This document shows positions 37,935 through 49,231 of a stretch of DNA of 64,000 nucleotides, piece by piece (positions within the stretch are counted from its first letter, which is position 1; the number at the start of each line of letters is the position of its first letter). The stretch is from contig OX485803.1 in assembly GCA_950295325.1 (NCBI GenBank), positions 72,059,554 through 72,123,553 on the forward strand, written 5' to 3'. Position numbers and translations under genes: made by a program. The stretch comes from Polytrichum commune (lineage: Eukaryota > Streptophyta > Polytrichopsida > Polytrichales > Polytrichaceae). Under the pieces are notes generated by a model. It was not told the origin of the DNA and searched no databases. It saw only the letters and a program-made list of their open reading frames with translations.

Positions 37935-39204
37935 GGATTTTGAACTTTGTCAATCATGACATAGAACGGATACTTACAATGGTTACAGTTTTATTTACTA
38001 GAAGGAAAAAAACAAATGACAAGAAAAAAATATCGGTGTTTCTTGTAACGATGTGAATGTGAGCCCATAGTCCTTATATTGATCATGGTTATTCATGATG
38101 CAGGGCAAGGTGTTTTTCCTTCGTTTCGGAAGTTGGGTTCCGTTTTTATATGTTATAATAGTAACGTATAAATAATATTAGTGTTTCAAATAAATAATCC
38201 CAATGAGAACCACATGTATGTTATCTATGCTCCATGGTCTTTTTGAGATCTACATTGCCAAGAAGTTGTGAATGTCAAACATTTTCCTGGCACAAGGTAG
38301 ACGTGTCTATTTTGTTCATTTATTTTAATTGGACACTTGTATCTGGGTGGTGTGCATCTAAGAACGGAAACCCAAAAAAATGTGTTTAAAAAATATTGGC
38401 CTATCTATTCAATTTATTATTATTATTATTATTCTAGGTTTGATAGGATCAACATAATTGATGATGCCTCCATAAGCACATTATGACTCCGATACTTTTG
38501 ACTTTCAAAATTCGTACCAGAGACATGGGCACTCAATAAGCTCTTTTGACTTCAAATGCTAAAATCTCTTATCGCATTCACGGATCACTTCAAAATTCCA
38601 ACTCTGAAATCCAAGTTCAAATTCAAGTCAAACATCAAAACTATCCATATAAGATATGCTTATGTTAAATCTTTTGAGATGGATGTCAAATACATAAATG
38701 TATTATCACAAGATAAAGCACCCTTAACCAAATAAAACTTTTAAGAAAAACCATTCTCAAAAATTTGCAGTTTACAAATTGTGGTGGTCATAACACGACT
38801 AAGGACATAGTTGTAGATGAGTGGCTGGTCATGATACCCCACCTATTATTATGATAAAAATAATCAACCAAAGCATAATGAAATTCATGGTCTAAGATGT
38901 ATCTAGGGTTGTCTCACTCTTCACAAAATCAACACCAAAACTAGGAGATCTACTCCTAAGGATTTCATGTAGCCTTATGATTTTTATGGGCACATGTGTT
39001 AACCAACTGTTTTATATGGGAATATTATGGTGGAAAATTTTAAGTGACTTTAATATTATGATGAATTGGTAGCATTTTTAGAACTCTAAGTTCAATCCAG
39101 ACAACCCAATGAATAAATTGAAAGAAAGACTAGTAGTGGCAATTCATGAAGTGGTAGCCCAATTAAATAAGGGGATATTGATAAGGCATAATTTTTGACA
39201 TAAT
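37935..39204 (+). other. AT-rich spacer, with possible 5' flank of a Ty3/Gypsy remnant at its right end
   Basis: No gene. The last 150 or so bases before 39205 continue, across the inserted elements, into the gag-like frame that resumes at 40960, so they probably belong to the same degenerate retroelement. A (TTA)n tract lies near 38415-38433. Confidence 0.4.
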
Positions 39205-39211
39205 GGCCACC

Positions 39212-40959
39212 CCCGGGTGCACAACTTCCATATTATTCGCAAAGTGCATCGGCATTAAAACAGCTTAGAGAACAACTTTTGTAAAAATTATATCAAATTA
39301 TAAAAAATTAAAAGGACCAAAAAGTTGGGTGGAGACCAAATAAAATAAAATGATATGTAAAATATTTTTGGTTGCATTTTTATTTTAAAAAACTCCACAA
39401 TGTATATAAAGAATTGAAACACCTTTTAAAAACAACCTTGTAGAGTGTCTAATTTAAAAAGATCCACATGAGTAGTTTCCTCTAATTAAAATTAAAAGTA
39501 ATTGGATTTTTTATATAATAAAATATTTTCAAATTTTAATAAAAAAACCCAAAAATCTAGGTAGTTTGGCCTATGTCACTTGTATTGATAAAATTCATAT
39601 AATTAGGTTTTGAATGCAATTATATGCTTCAAAGAATATTGATTTTATGTATATAATTATATTTTTGGATTCCTTGTTAATATGGCTACAAGAATTTCCT
39701 ACATTAAAATTTATATATATATATATATATATCTCACTTGAGATTGGACTAAAATGCATTATAAGTGATTATAATCAGCGCCATATAATATTGGAATTGC
39801 GTACCCGGTGTCGGGTAGAGAGGGTTCCGCCTTGGGAAAGCACTGGGCTTCTGGCTGCAACTAGATTTTATCGGATCCGTCGAATCTTCTGGTCTTCAAT
39901 CGAGTCTTCTGGTTTTCTAGTCTTCAATTTCTTCAATTTCTTCTAATCTTCAACCTCTTTCCCGTCGACCTATCCTGTTGCGGCTCTATATGGGTAAAGG
40001 GTAAGGGTAGTGTGATAAGAAACCACGGGCTTCGGACGGGTAAAACGGGACATCAGAACACGAGTTGACGTCCAAAAGATTGGCTCCTAAACTTTCAAAC
40101 CCACGGTGACCAGCAATCGCGCCTCACCAGTGGAAACGACAGAAAACAACCTTGTGGGTGATCAATCCCACTTCGTTGTCACAAACAACCTTGTGGGTCA
40201 TTAATCCCACTTCGTTGTCACACAGGAAACAAATTACGATGCAGAAATGAAATGCAACTAGCCTCCAAAACCGGCTTGGAATCACACACACAAGAAAAAG
40301 ACAACGTGCCACAAGCAACCACACATTCAAGTCTTGAAGCCTTCAATTCTTCAATCTGTCCGTCTTCTATGGTCGGTCGAAGTCTCAGTTCTTCTTTTAA
40401 GAACCAACAGACTTCCCTCCACTCAAACAAGCACAAATCTTGATTGCTAACTTCCAAAACAACAAGTGAGATCTCTCATGAATCACAAATCCCTCGTATT
40501 TTATTTCATATTCTTCTCAAAACAACTCACACCGTGAGCTTCGAATCCACTTCTCTCTTTCCACAACTTCTCTCCCACAATAATCACATAACATCTTTCC
40601 TTCACCACCTCTCCCTATCCATGCGAGAGACAAAGTTTAATCTTATCCTCATCACATGGCTTCTAATCACCCATTGGTCCAAAGTAACTCAAGATAACTA
40701 AAAGACAAAAATAAACTATGAGTAAATAAAAAGGTAATCTATTTCTATCATTTGGTAAAGGTAACTAAGAGTAACTATGAGTAAACATAAAGGTAAGCAA
40801 CTTCTATCCTTTGGTAAAGATAACTAAGAGTAACTATGAGTAAATAAAAAAGTAATCTACTTCTATTCTTTATTATTTTTCTCCAAGACCAAGAATCACA
40901 ATGCAATATTAAATACGTACACATCTATATAGTGTACGTATTTACATCACGACACCGGG
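39212..40959. mobile_element. MITE family G copy 1, split by an LTR-like insertion
   Basis: The left part (39212-39808) starts CCCGGGTGCACAACTTCC and the right part ends at 40959. The family copy at 48389-48938 has the same ends (CCCGGGTACGCAACTCCC) and interior ('aaattatatcaaattat', 'aaaaagttgggt', 'tttggattccttgtta'). A 7-base target-site duplication GGCCACC flanks the whole composite (39205-39211 and 40960-40966). Removing 39809-40954 and one CCGG gives the standard right end GCGTACCCGGG. A 7-8-base duplication would suit a hAT-like element, but the superfamily is not certain. Confidence 0.8.
39809..40954. mobile_element. Solo-LTR-like insertion inside MITE G copy 1
   Basis: 1,146 bases beginning TGTCGGGTAGAG and ending ATCACGACA, so the termini are TGTCG...CGACA as in many plant LTRs. 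CCGG is duplicated on both sides (39805-39808 and 40955-40958). No coding frame or second LTR is present, which suggests a solo LTR. The interior holds a roughly 42-base direct repeat ('acaaccttgtgggt..cccacttcgttgtcac', about 40147-40222) and a roughly 66-base unit containing 'gagtaactatgagtaaa' repeated about three times (40700-40870). Confidence 0.65.
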
Positions 40960-41900
40960 GGCCACCTCCTACCTTGTTTCTTATGTGGTAGATTTGAACA
41001 CAAGGATTTTTTTTGCCCTCATAAGGAAGAAGCCCAAGCAATGTCCAGAAATAGACAAGCACAACAACCGCCTAAGCCAAAAGTTAATCCTCAAGTAGAA
41101 GAGGTAGATGTCAATATGGCGTTAGCAGTCACCACGCAAAACAAGGTTTCAGAGGAAGTCGCATTCAAAGATAGGGAAACCATTAAAAAAATTTGCTAGA
41201 GGATTGGAAATGCAAGGATTATATCAAAATAGGTTTTTTTTAGGCCATTCAATCGTTACAATCAGAGGAGATGGAAGGACCTAGTCAATTTACTGAGTGG
41301 GCAAGACTCACGGTGGTGGAGATACCCAAATTAGTCAAGCAAGATATTTAGGTAGAATTGAAGGAGGTATTGTCAGATATAGGTTCGCAAGTGCTAGACA
41401 GTAAGTATACCTCAACCCTTGAACAATTTATGTAGTTAGCACAAGTCCTTAGACGGCATCTTACTACACCATCATTAGTGAAACTTGCTAATCGAGTAGA
41501 GATTTAACATTATGAAAGAAACTGTAGTTGCAAGAGCCATTGATCATCATATTGTAATAATTCCAGTACAAGTTGGACGGAATATGGCAGAAGATCTTTT
41601 GCCAGATGGGATATCACGCATTAATATCATCACAGTAGACCTGAGAAAACAATTAGGTTTGCTAACCCCAAAACCCACACCATATAATTTATGAATGACG
41701 GATCAAACTATGGCTTAAACGGTAGGATTAATTAAGGACAATTGAGTTGGTATTCACAATATACCATATACCGTAACATTTACTGTGATAAACAATAGTG
41801 TGAAAGATGACACTTACTCAATGTTATTGCACATGCCGAAGAAATTTGAAGGCCTTGAAAGAAGGAATGTTAGGAACATAGTAGGCTTGTTTTGTTATTT
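40960..41900 (+). pseudogene. Degenerate Ty3/Gypsy gag-protease remnant
   Basis: A frame resumes at the target-site duplication and contains a CCHC zinc knuckle (C-x2-C-x4-H-x4-C, codons from 40975 to 41016), followed by a charged linker and an in-frame stop near 41202. Further right, 41512-41691 carries a segment that resembles the aspartic-protease region of plant Ty3/Gypsy elements, then more stops and frame changes. It is clearly dead. Reverse transcriptase and integrase were not recognised downstream to 42740. Confidence 0.65.
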
Positions 41901-42740
41901 TAAATAATAACTTATAGCAGTAAAGGAATTAATCAAGTAGACAAGATCTTGGTATGCTAGCCCAATACCGTATGACCTTGGTAAGGATATGGGATTATAA
42001 GAGTAAAGTCTGGGATAGTGTAAGAAAGAACCAGTTGGGGGGTTATACCATTAAGGGCAAGGTATGAGAGGTGAAGGAGGAACTATCGAATAAGCTATCT
42101 AACTACCGGATGGTTTGGAATGGCAACGATAGGAGGTCATACCCTCCTCCAGACTTACAATGTTACTAGGATTGTGGAGTAAGGTAGCCATGCACAGAGA
42201 GGACGGTAGGTAATGAATATAGACGTAATTAAGGCTAAAGTGACGAGGAAAGGGTCAATACCAATAGAAGGGGAGGGATTGGTAGCAATCCTAGAACTAG
42301 AGTCTTGGTGACTGAACATAATAATTGTATGGTTGGGAGATGGAATTGGAAGCGGTAGTATCAAGGGGGTTAATTGGTAATATACTATAACCGGTAGCTC
42401 AGTAGTCCAGTACGGGGAATGATGATAAGTTGGTAGGACTTAGAGAAGCATGGGCGGTATAGACATGATTACCGTACTATGGTAAAACTGTTAGGTTGTA
42501 GAAGGGTAGGAGGGAGTCGAGTATGATAAGAACAGTTGATTCTACTAGGGGTAGAATAAAATATTCTACAACATTCGTTGTCATTTATAAAGTTTTTTCT
42601 TGCTTAAATTTTTTTTGATTTGGCCTCAGTTGACTACTTTGTTTTTTACACGCTATATTGTTGAATAAATATGCTCATAGTATGCTATACTTGTTTATGA
42701 TACAATGCACATGTAACAAAAATATGTGTTACATAAGAGA
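41901..42740. other. Probable decayed retroelement or spacer
   Basis: No recognisable domain. It may be further decay of the Gypsy element, but nothing shows this directly. Confidence 0.3.
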
Positions 42741-42753
42741 TGCACTCCATATT

Positions 42754-43125
42754 AGGCACCACGGGCCTTGGCTTGGTGGTTAGGGCTCATGACCCCCAAT
42801 GAGGAGGTTGTGGGTTCTATTCCCCATGCCGGCGTGGTGCTCACCACCTTAGTCCACCCAACTATGGTGGGGGGTCCTTGGACCTTGTTGTATGGGTACC
42901 TCAAAGCCCTTTGGGGGGATACCATGTCCGGTATCTTCAAGGCACTAGTGGCTAGCTAGGAACTTGTATAGTGTGGCACTATAGTGTCCATCCTCGAAAG
43001 GGGAGAGTAGTATTTGTCCCAATATCCCCTTGTCCAGTGGGCATCGGGTCATTGGCATTACGAACGGACACTTTATTCACGCCGGCCCCTTGCTTGAAAG
43101 GGGTTGGAGTTTCTATCTATCTATT
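42754..43125 (+). mobile_element. tRNA-derived SINE with 13-base target-site duplications
   Basis: The 5' part has a Pol III A-box-like segment (TGGCTTGGTGGTTAG, 42769-42783) and a B box (GGTTCTATTCC, 42813-42823) at tRNA-like spacing. Direct repeats TGCACTCCATATT flank it exactly (42741-42753 and 43126-43138). It ends in a short (TATC)n tail. The body is about 370 bases. Open frames over it, on both strands, are incidental. Confidence 0.85.
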
Positions 43126-43138
43126 TGCACTCCATATT

Positions 43139-43730
43139 TGAGGTTGATTTTTTCCATTTCTATTTTAGCCTTTTAGGTCGATCTGCCAATAGAACTACAT
43201 GTTTACAATTTCAAGCGTACAAAATTCATGCACAAGTCTACATTTACTTAAAATTTTAAATCTTATTCCCCTTCTTCTACATTAAAAAATGACTCTTTAT
43301 GTAGTATTGATATGTGGAGCATCATAGGCACATGCTTTGGTTGCAATACACAAATACATGAACTTTTACAAATAGTCTAGAATACGAACAACATCAATAA
43401 ATAAAATTGCTTATTAGTAACTCATTTGGTACGAGATTTGATTTGATTTAACTAGACTCAAGCCTAGGGGATGGACTCTTCATTGGAAACCTAAATGATG
43501 TGTGTGGGTGATTATAAAATAAAATCTCTTATATACGAGAAATCTATAGCGTCAAATAAATGTACACAACATTATAATGTTAATTTGGGATTTTTTGGGC
43601 ATTTTGAGACATTTACAAACATAAGAACATAGATAAAATCACACAGATATTGGAGAATGTTGTAAGATGCAAATACTTTCAAGCGGGTATTCATATCAAG
43701 AACCCAATTAAGAATTCATATCAAGATGGT
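43139..43730. other. AT-rich spacer, nothing recognised
   Basis: No coding frame, terminal repeat or tandem array was seen. Confidence 0.5.
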
Positions 43731-44318
43731 TTAGGTAGGACAATCCAAACATTAGACCATATTGAAGGGGAAATCGTATAACACTCATATCATTGCAAGT
43801 AGAATATACAACGTATGGCATTAATTGAATAGCATACTAACGCCACAAATCCATTGGATAGTGTGACCAAAAATCATCATGCCTATGCGCAATGTCTACA
43901 CCTACAATGGCCTCTAGAGCCTTGGATTAGGTAGGACAATCCAAACATTAGACCATATTGAAGGGGAAATCGTATAACACTCATATCATTGCAAGTAGAA
44001 TATACAACGTATGGCATTAATTGAATAGCATACTAACGCCACAAATCCATTGGATAGTGTGACCAAAAATCATCATGCCTATGCGCAATGTCTACACCTA
44101 CAATGGCCTCTAGAGCCTTGGATTAGGTAGGACAATCCAAACATTAGACCATATTGAAGGGGAAATCGTATAACACTCATATCATTGCAAGTAGAATATA
44201 CAACGTATGGCATTTAAATTGAATAGCATACTAACGCCACAAATTCATTGGATAGTGTGATAAAAAATCATCTTGCCTATGTGCAATGTCTACGCCTACA
44301 ATGGCCTATCTAGCCTTG
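43731..44318. repeat. 196-bp tandem repeat, three copies
   Basis: Units start 'ttaggtaggacaatccaaac' at 43731, 43927 and 44123. The first two are essentially identical; the third has scattered changes ('catttaaattgaatagc', 'gataaaaaatcatcttgcc') and merges into unique sequence. No significant frame runs across the units. Confidence 0.93.
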
Positions 44319-44462
44319 GAGACTGCATCTTTTTCTTTTGCCGCCGATTCTTTTGCTCGCATGGCTTCAACATTCTTGAAAATCTCCGCACCGTGACTAT
44401 AGCCAAGGTCAGGACGTGGGCCCACCATAACATTTTTTGGAGTCCATCAAGCGCCCGATTTA

Positions 44463-44662
44463 TAGGACGAAGAATTCGAATACGATGAAGTGGACTCTCT
44501 TGCATTTCTGGGCATGGCGTACAAATGCTTCAACTTGATGGACACACTGGACCGCGGAGGTTTAGGGCTAGACGCAACCTGCAACTCATCAGACCGGCAA
44601 ACATGTGTTACTTTGAAAAGAAAGACCCAAACATGTGACCTAGTTCTTTCAAGATAGACGGA
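44463..44662 (+). pseudogene. Possible exon fragment of an unrecognised gene
   Basis: After a possible acceptor (TTATAG/GAC) one plus frame stays open for about 65 codons to a TAG, beginning with acidic residues (DEEFEYDEVDSLAFLG) and rich in normal protein composition. No upstream exon was found, and a longer minus-strand frame (44447-44815) covers the same bases. It may be a captured or TE-derived fragment. Confidence 0.2.
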
Positions 44663-46842
44663 TTGTAATGTATGGTTTAGCCATGCGGGGGTTGGTTTGT
44701 GGGGGGTCACCTTGGCATGAGGGGCACTCACATCCGAGTTAGCTTGGAGAAGCAAAACGTCCCGCAAAGGAATGTGGAGGGGTCCACTCTTTGTAGGCCG
44801 AGCGTCCATCTGCAACCGCCGTTGAACAATCCATTCACACTATCCTAAGTGTCCATCTACAAAAATGTTTGTGCGCCGCCAAAAATTGAGCATAGTTGCA
44901 CGTGGGGATAGGGGCGGGAGGGTGGTGTCAGCCCTAAACCCCCAGCCTTGTGCATCGTAGTCCGGGTGAGAGCCTATGGCTCACATGTACTTAATTAATC
45001 CCCTTAGCCTCGGAATCCAACTCCCAATAATCCTCCAATACGAATATTGAACACACAACTTTTATTCAAGATTGAGAGGTAACAAGTATTTAAAAATACT
45101 CTCCTTCCTCTTAGTCATTGCCACACCACTCACAAGCCTCTAACACACAACCATGGGATAATTAACTAACCAACACAATATCCCAATGGTCTTGGGCAAT
45201 GCCAATTGTACCTTTGGCATACCCCTCTTATTAACTCACTATACTAATCTATCCAGCCCACCCCCTAGCTTCCAACCTTTGGCTCCACCTATCAACCTCA
45301 CTCACACTGCTACCAAGGTGAAATCACAACAGTGCACCTAATGCTCTGCCCAACCAGCACAATAAGCTGGGCTTAGCTCAAATGACCGTAGTCAGGGACC
45401 CTTACTGTTCCAGCCACCTGGCAGCCCTTGGGAGCCCCTTGGATAGCTTCCCGACTCGGCCACTGTGAGTTAGCCTCCAAGGCAGCTCTACCACTGATTT
45501 GAGGCCGCAACTCCCCTCACCATACCCACCTCCGCTGCCACATGAGGAGGAGAAGTGGCAAGTGCCCAATTTGGGAATTCTTGTAAACAACTCCAGCAGC
45601 TGCGGCAAGGTGATGCCCACTTCCACTTGTCTCTTCCCATTGGTTAGAACATGGCAGATTGGTTTGCATGCAGCTCAAAATTCATTTAGATGCACCTAGC
45701 TTTGACTGTAGCGATGATCGACTCTTCGCTTGCTGAGAATTCAGCAACATTGTCCAGGCTTACCATTGTCGAGCCAGGTGAAGAATGCTGGTGGCCAATG
45801 CAGCTCAGCTGCTGCTGAGAGATCTGAAACCATTGTCAGCAGCAATGCAGGCTAGAACTCCTCACCTCTTTCGACCATCAGTGAACCTTCCTCAGATCCA
45901 GCAATGTGTTTTCACCCTTGTATCTACGCCGAAATCCCTCGCCTAATGCCCTAACTTCCAGCCTAGTCGCCGAACAAGGCCCCAACCTCACTCCCTGTAA
46001 TCACCTTCACTCAGTCAACACTGGCAAGAACTTCTTTGGCGCTTCTGCACCCACAACAGCTCCTCAAATCCGCCCAAACTCTGCTTCCGAAGCAGCCTCC
46101 CCTGTTACCAACCGATTCAGGGTTCACCCTTCACACAGAAGGCCGTAAAAATCACCATGTTTGCAATCTGTATTGAGCTGGTGGATCCCAATTTACTTGT
46201 CTCGCTTACACTCATCGTCGTCTCTCTTCCTGCTTCTGCATCCTTCGACTGCCCCAGTCCTAACAAGAGAAAAAAAACCGGGAGAGAACAGGGCTTCCGC
46301 CCACATCTTTTCTCTCTTCTCCTCCAGCCTCTTTCTTTCTCAAAAACCGAAGAGAGAGAGAGTTCGGCACACTGCCAACCACTCCAGGGGACCCCTTCCA
46401 AGGATCCGGAGATCCTGGTTCTCATCCATAGGCAATGAAGCCCAAGCCCTTTATTGAACATCTCCAAGGCCCTAAACGGCCGATTTCAATGCCTCAAGTC
46501 TCTCAAGCTTCCATCACTCACTTAATTACACACCCCACACTACGTTTTCCTCCTTCGACATTTTAACAATTCACCTAAAATACTCACCACCTCACATCAA
46601 AACACATTTACTAATCTAACTTTAACACATCATTTTTTTTTTATCGTTTTTGAATATTCAATGTCAAAACAAAACCTAAGGTTTAATGTTTTTTGTAGAT
46701 TAGGAACACATGTGGGCACAAGATTGAGCTCACAGGTGGACAAGGGGGGGGGGGGGTAGTTCCTCATAGCTAGGGGGACATGACCACACCAACAAGACAA
46801 TGGCCTAGGAAGTTTGGGTCAATCAACCCAAATTGGGAGGTC
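44663..46842. other. C-rich, repeat-like intergenic stretch, no supported gene
   Basis: Several frames of 65-115 codons occur on both strands between 45400 and 46470 because the stretch is C-rich, but none shows a family motif and they contradict each other. A 13-base G tract lies at 46744-46756. It may contain LTR or other retroelement sequence, but I could not define ends. Confidence 0.35.
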
Positions 46843-49231
46843 TCAGTATATTACCTCATCTTGGTCATGTCTGGGCGTTGCGGAAGGCTCCACCATGTCT
46901 GTTGTCCCACCTCTCTCTCCACCGCCTTCTCCGACGATGTGAGCAACCTGCTCCCGCGAAGGCTCAATATCAAGCCCTTGTCCTAAACCAACCTCCGCAT
47001 GTGCATCATGCATGCGTTCATCGATTTGGTTAGGAATAGAAGTATTACCAGGCCCTTGCGGGCCTTCAACATCTAACATGGTTATGTCTTTTTGACACCC
47101 ATGTTGGTCAAGGGGAGACTGAGATACAACATGCTTTGGGTTGCCTGGCCCAAACCCTCTTGTATCGGGGGAGTCACCTTGGGGCACTACAGGGGCGAGC
47201 GGGTTTGGGTCGGGCGACCCAAACATTTTGGGGTTGTCCTGCTGATGAGGGGGGGGGGCATCACTATGGGCGGCCGAAGTGGTGGGGGGCCCAAAGGGAA
47301 AGAAACCCTGTGGATGTGCCAAATGTTGGGATTGTCCACCTGCTGGACCGGGGCGTATGGAACAAGGTGGGGCCACATCATGTGCTGGAAAGTGAAGGAC
47401 GGTTGCGGGACGGACTGCTAAGGGATGCTCTGTGGAGGGAAGTCAGGGGGCAAGTGTGGAAAGGAGCTCAAGGGAGCCACCACCAAACCTTGCGCCCACA
47501 TCCTTTGTATCACTTGCGAGATCAAGTCCACGCTATATGGAGGTTGTGCCATCGCCCTTTGTCGCTCCCGCTCCAACATGAGAGCCCTCAATTTTGTGAC
47601 TTTGTTCCTCACCAAGGGTTCTCCTGCAACAACCTTCTGCAAGCGGATGCGTTGCTCCTCGTCCCTCAACATCTTCTCATTAGCCTCCTGCACAATGAGG
47701 ACTTCGGGTTTCACCCTCACCATGTCGGTGAATGTTGTGGGGGAGGGAGGATCCAACCTGAGCCGTTTGGTGAGCTCCATGTCGTCCTTGTCCTTGTTAC
47801 TTATAGCGATGGCCTCCTCCATCGCATAATCGCCATAGAGTTTCTTGCCCTTTAGCCTCTTCCTCACCCTGAAGGTGGTTGTCGCATCCCTGGAGTACAT
47901 GTCCCTCGCATTGCCCACCATGAGGATGCGCACCAACTTACTTTGCAAAGTTGCCATCCGCAAAGTTTTCTTCCATTGAGAGGTTTTGGGTTCTTTTGTG
48001 AATCCCGTTGCCCTTTCCTCCACCTCACCACCTGCTACCCGGAACGCATTGCCCGAATGCAATCCAACCAGAGGTTCGGGAATTTGGAGTGGGGCCCTCG
48101 TGGCGATTTCTTCGGGGTTGATATGCCTCGCCTTATCCAATGGGTTTTCACCCCCCTAAACGATTTCCTCGACGTAGCTTCCCGGGATCCAATTGAGGAT
48201 GTTCATCTTCTTCGCCAACGACTTCTAGGTTTTATAAAATAAAAAATCACCATTTTCTATGTAGGAGTAGATGTTCAACCCCAACATCTACACATTCCTA
48301 GAACATTAGTATTAGAATTACGCTCATTAAATTACACCAAAAAAAGAAAAAGAAACAGTAAAAGAAAACCAAAACAAAGGGACCCACCCCCGGGTACGCA
48401 ACTCCCATATTATACGCAGGGGGCATCGTACTTAAAACGGCTTAGAGGACGGCTTTTGTAAAAATTATATCAAATTATATCAAATTAAAATGATCAAAAA
48501 GTTGGGTGAAGACCAAATTAAATAAAATGAGATGAAAAAAAAGTTGGGTAAAGACCAAATTAAATAAAATGAGATAAAAAAAAAAGTTGGGTTGCATATT
48601 TATTAAGCCTCCCATTAAAATTATAAGCCACGAATAGTTGCCTCCCATTAAAATTATAATTCATTCACAATGTTAAAATTTTATTAAAAAATCCAAAAAG
48701 TTGGGTAGTTTGACCTATGGTACCTGTATTAAAAAAAAATCATATAATTAGGTTTTTAATGCAATTATATGCTTCAAAATATATTCATTTCCTATATATA
48801 ATTACATTTTTGGATTCCTTGTTAGAAGGGCTACAAGGGTTTCCTACATTAAACAAATTGTATCACTCAATATTGGACTAAAACGCATTATAAGTGATTA
48901 TAATCAGGACCATATAATACGGGAGTTGCGTACCCGGGGACCCACCTAACAAAAACAATACTAGTTTGGGTCGGTCAGCCCAAACCATGAACCAACATTC
49001 AAAGTTACTTACCATGGCAGCGTAGATGGGTTTGGAGCCCCTAAAGATGTTGAAAATATTGTCTCCTCTCTTCATTAGAGTCTCCATTATCCATAGGTAG
49101 AACTCCATCCGTAGCTCATCGGCAAGATAGTTGGTGTTACGTGCCTCTCCATGAGGACTGTCCAAAATACCATGGGCACAAGGTGTCGCAACCCTTGCTA
49201 GCCCCTTAACAATCTTGCCCCATTTCCTTTT
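46843..49231 (-). pseudogene. Broken multi-exon gene of unknown, TE-like family
   Basis: Read on the minus strand. Exon 1 (49231-49013, 73 codons) has an acceptor TAG before it and a perfect donor ATG/GTAAGT after it, and contains LRMEFYLWIMETLMKRG. Exon 2 starts at 48224 after CCTAG in the matching phase and stays in one frame to about 47187, broken by TAG codons at 48158-48156 and 47420-47418. A highly charged helical region is followed by a Pro-rich tail, which continues in another frame (47376-46843) after a frameshift near the G-rich tract around 47250. MITE G copy 2 lies within the intron. The domains are not recognised by name; the pattern suggests a transposon-associated host-like protein of land plants, which is inference. 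Confidence 0.5.
48389..48938. mobile_element. MITE family G copy 2 (intact)
   Basis: Ends CCCGGGTACGCAACTCCC and, complemented, the same with one mismatch further in. An 8-base direct repeat GACCCACC flanks it (48381-48388 and 48939-48946). 550 bases, non-coding, with an internal short repeat 'aaaaagttgggt..gaccaaatta'. It sits in an intron of the broken gene above. Confidence 0.88.

Noticed and set aside
42768-42959. 63-codon frame with an ordinary-looking sequence
   Set aside because: It is a translation of the SINE body, including the Pol III boxes; the minus-strand frame there is the same.
45402-46467. Cluster of overlapping 65-116-codon frames on both strands
   Set aside because: They contradict each other, show no motif and reflect C-rich composition with few stop codons.
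47136-47855. 239-codon plus-strand frame opposite the broken gene
   Set aside because: The minus strand has splice signals and protein-like helical composition; the plus frame is rich in His/Pro/Leu, as expected of the complement.
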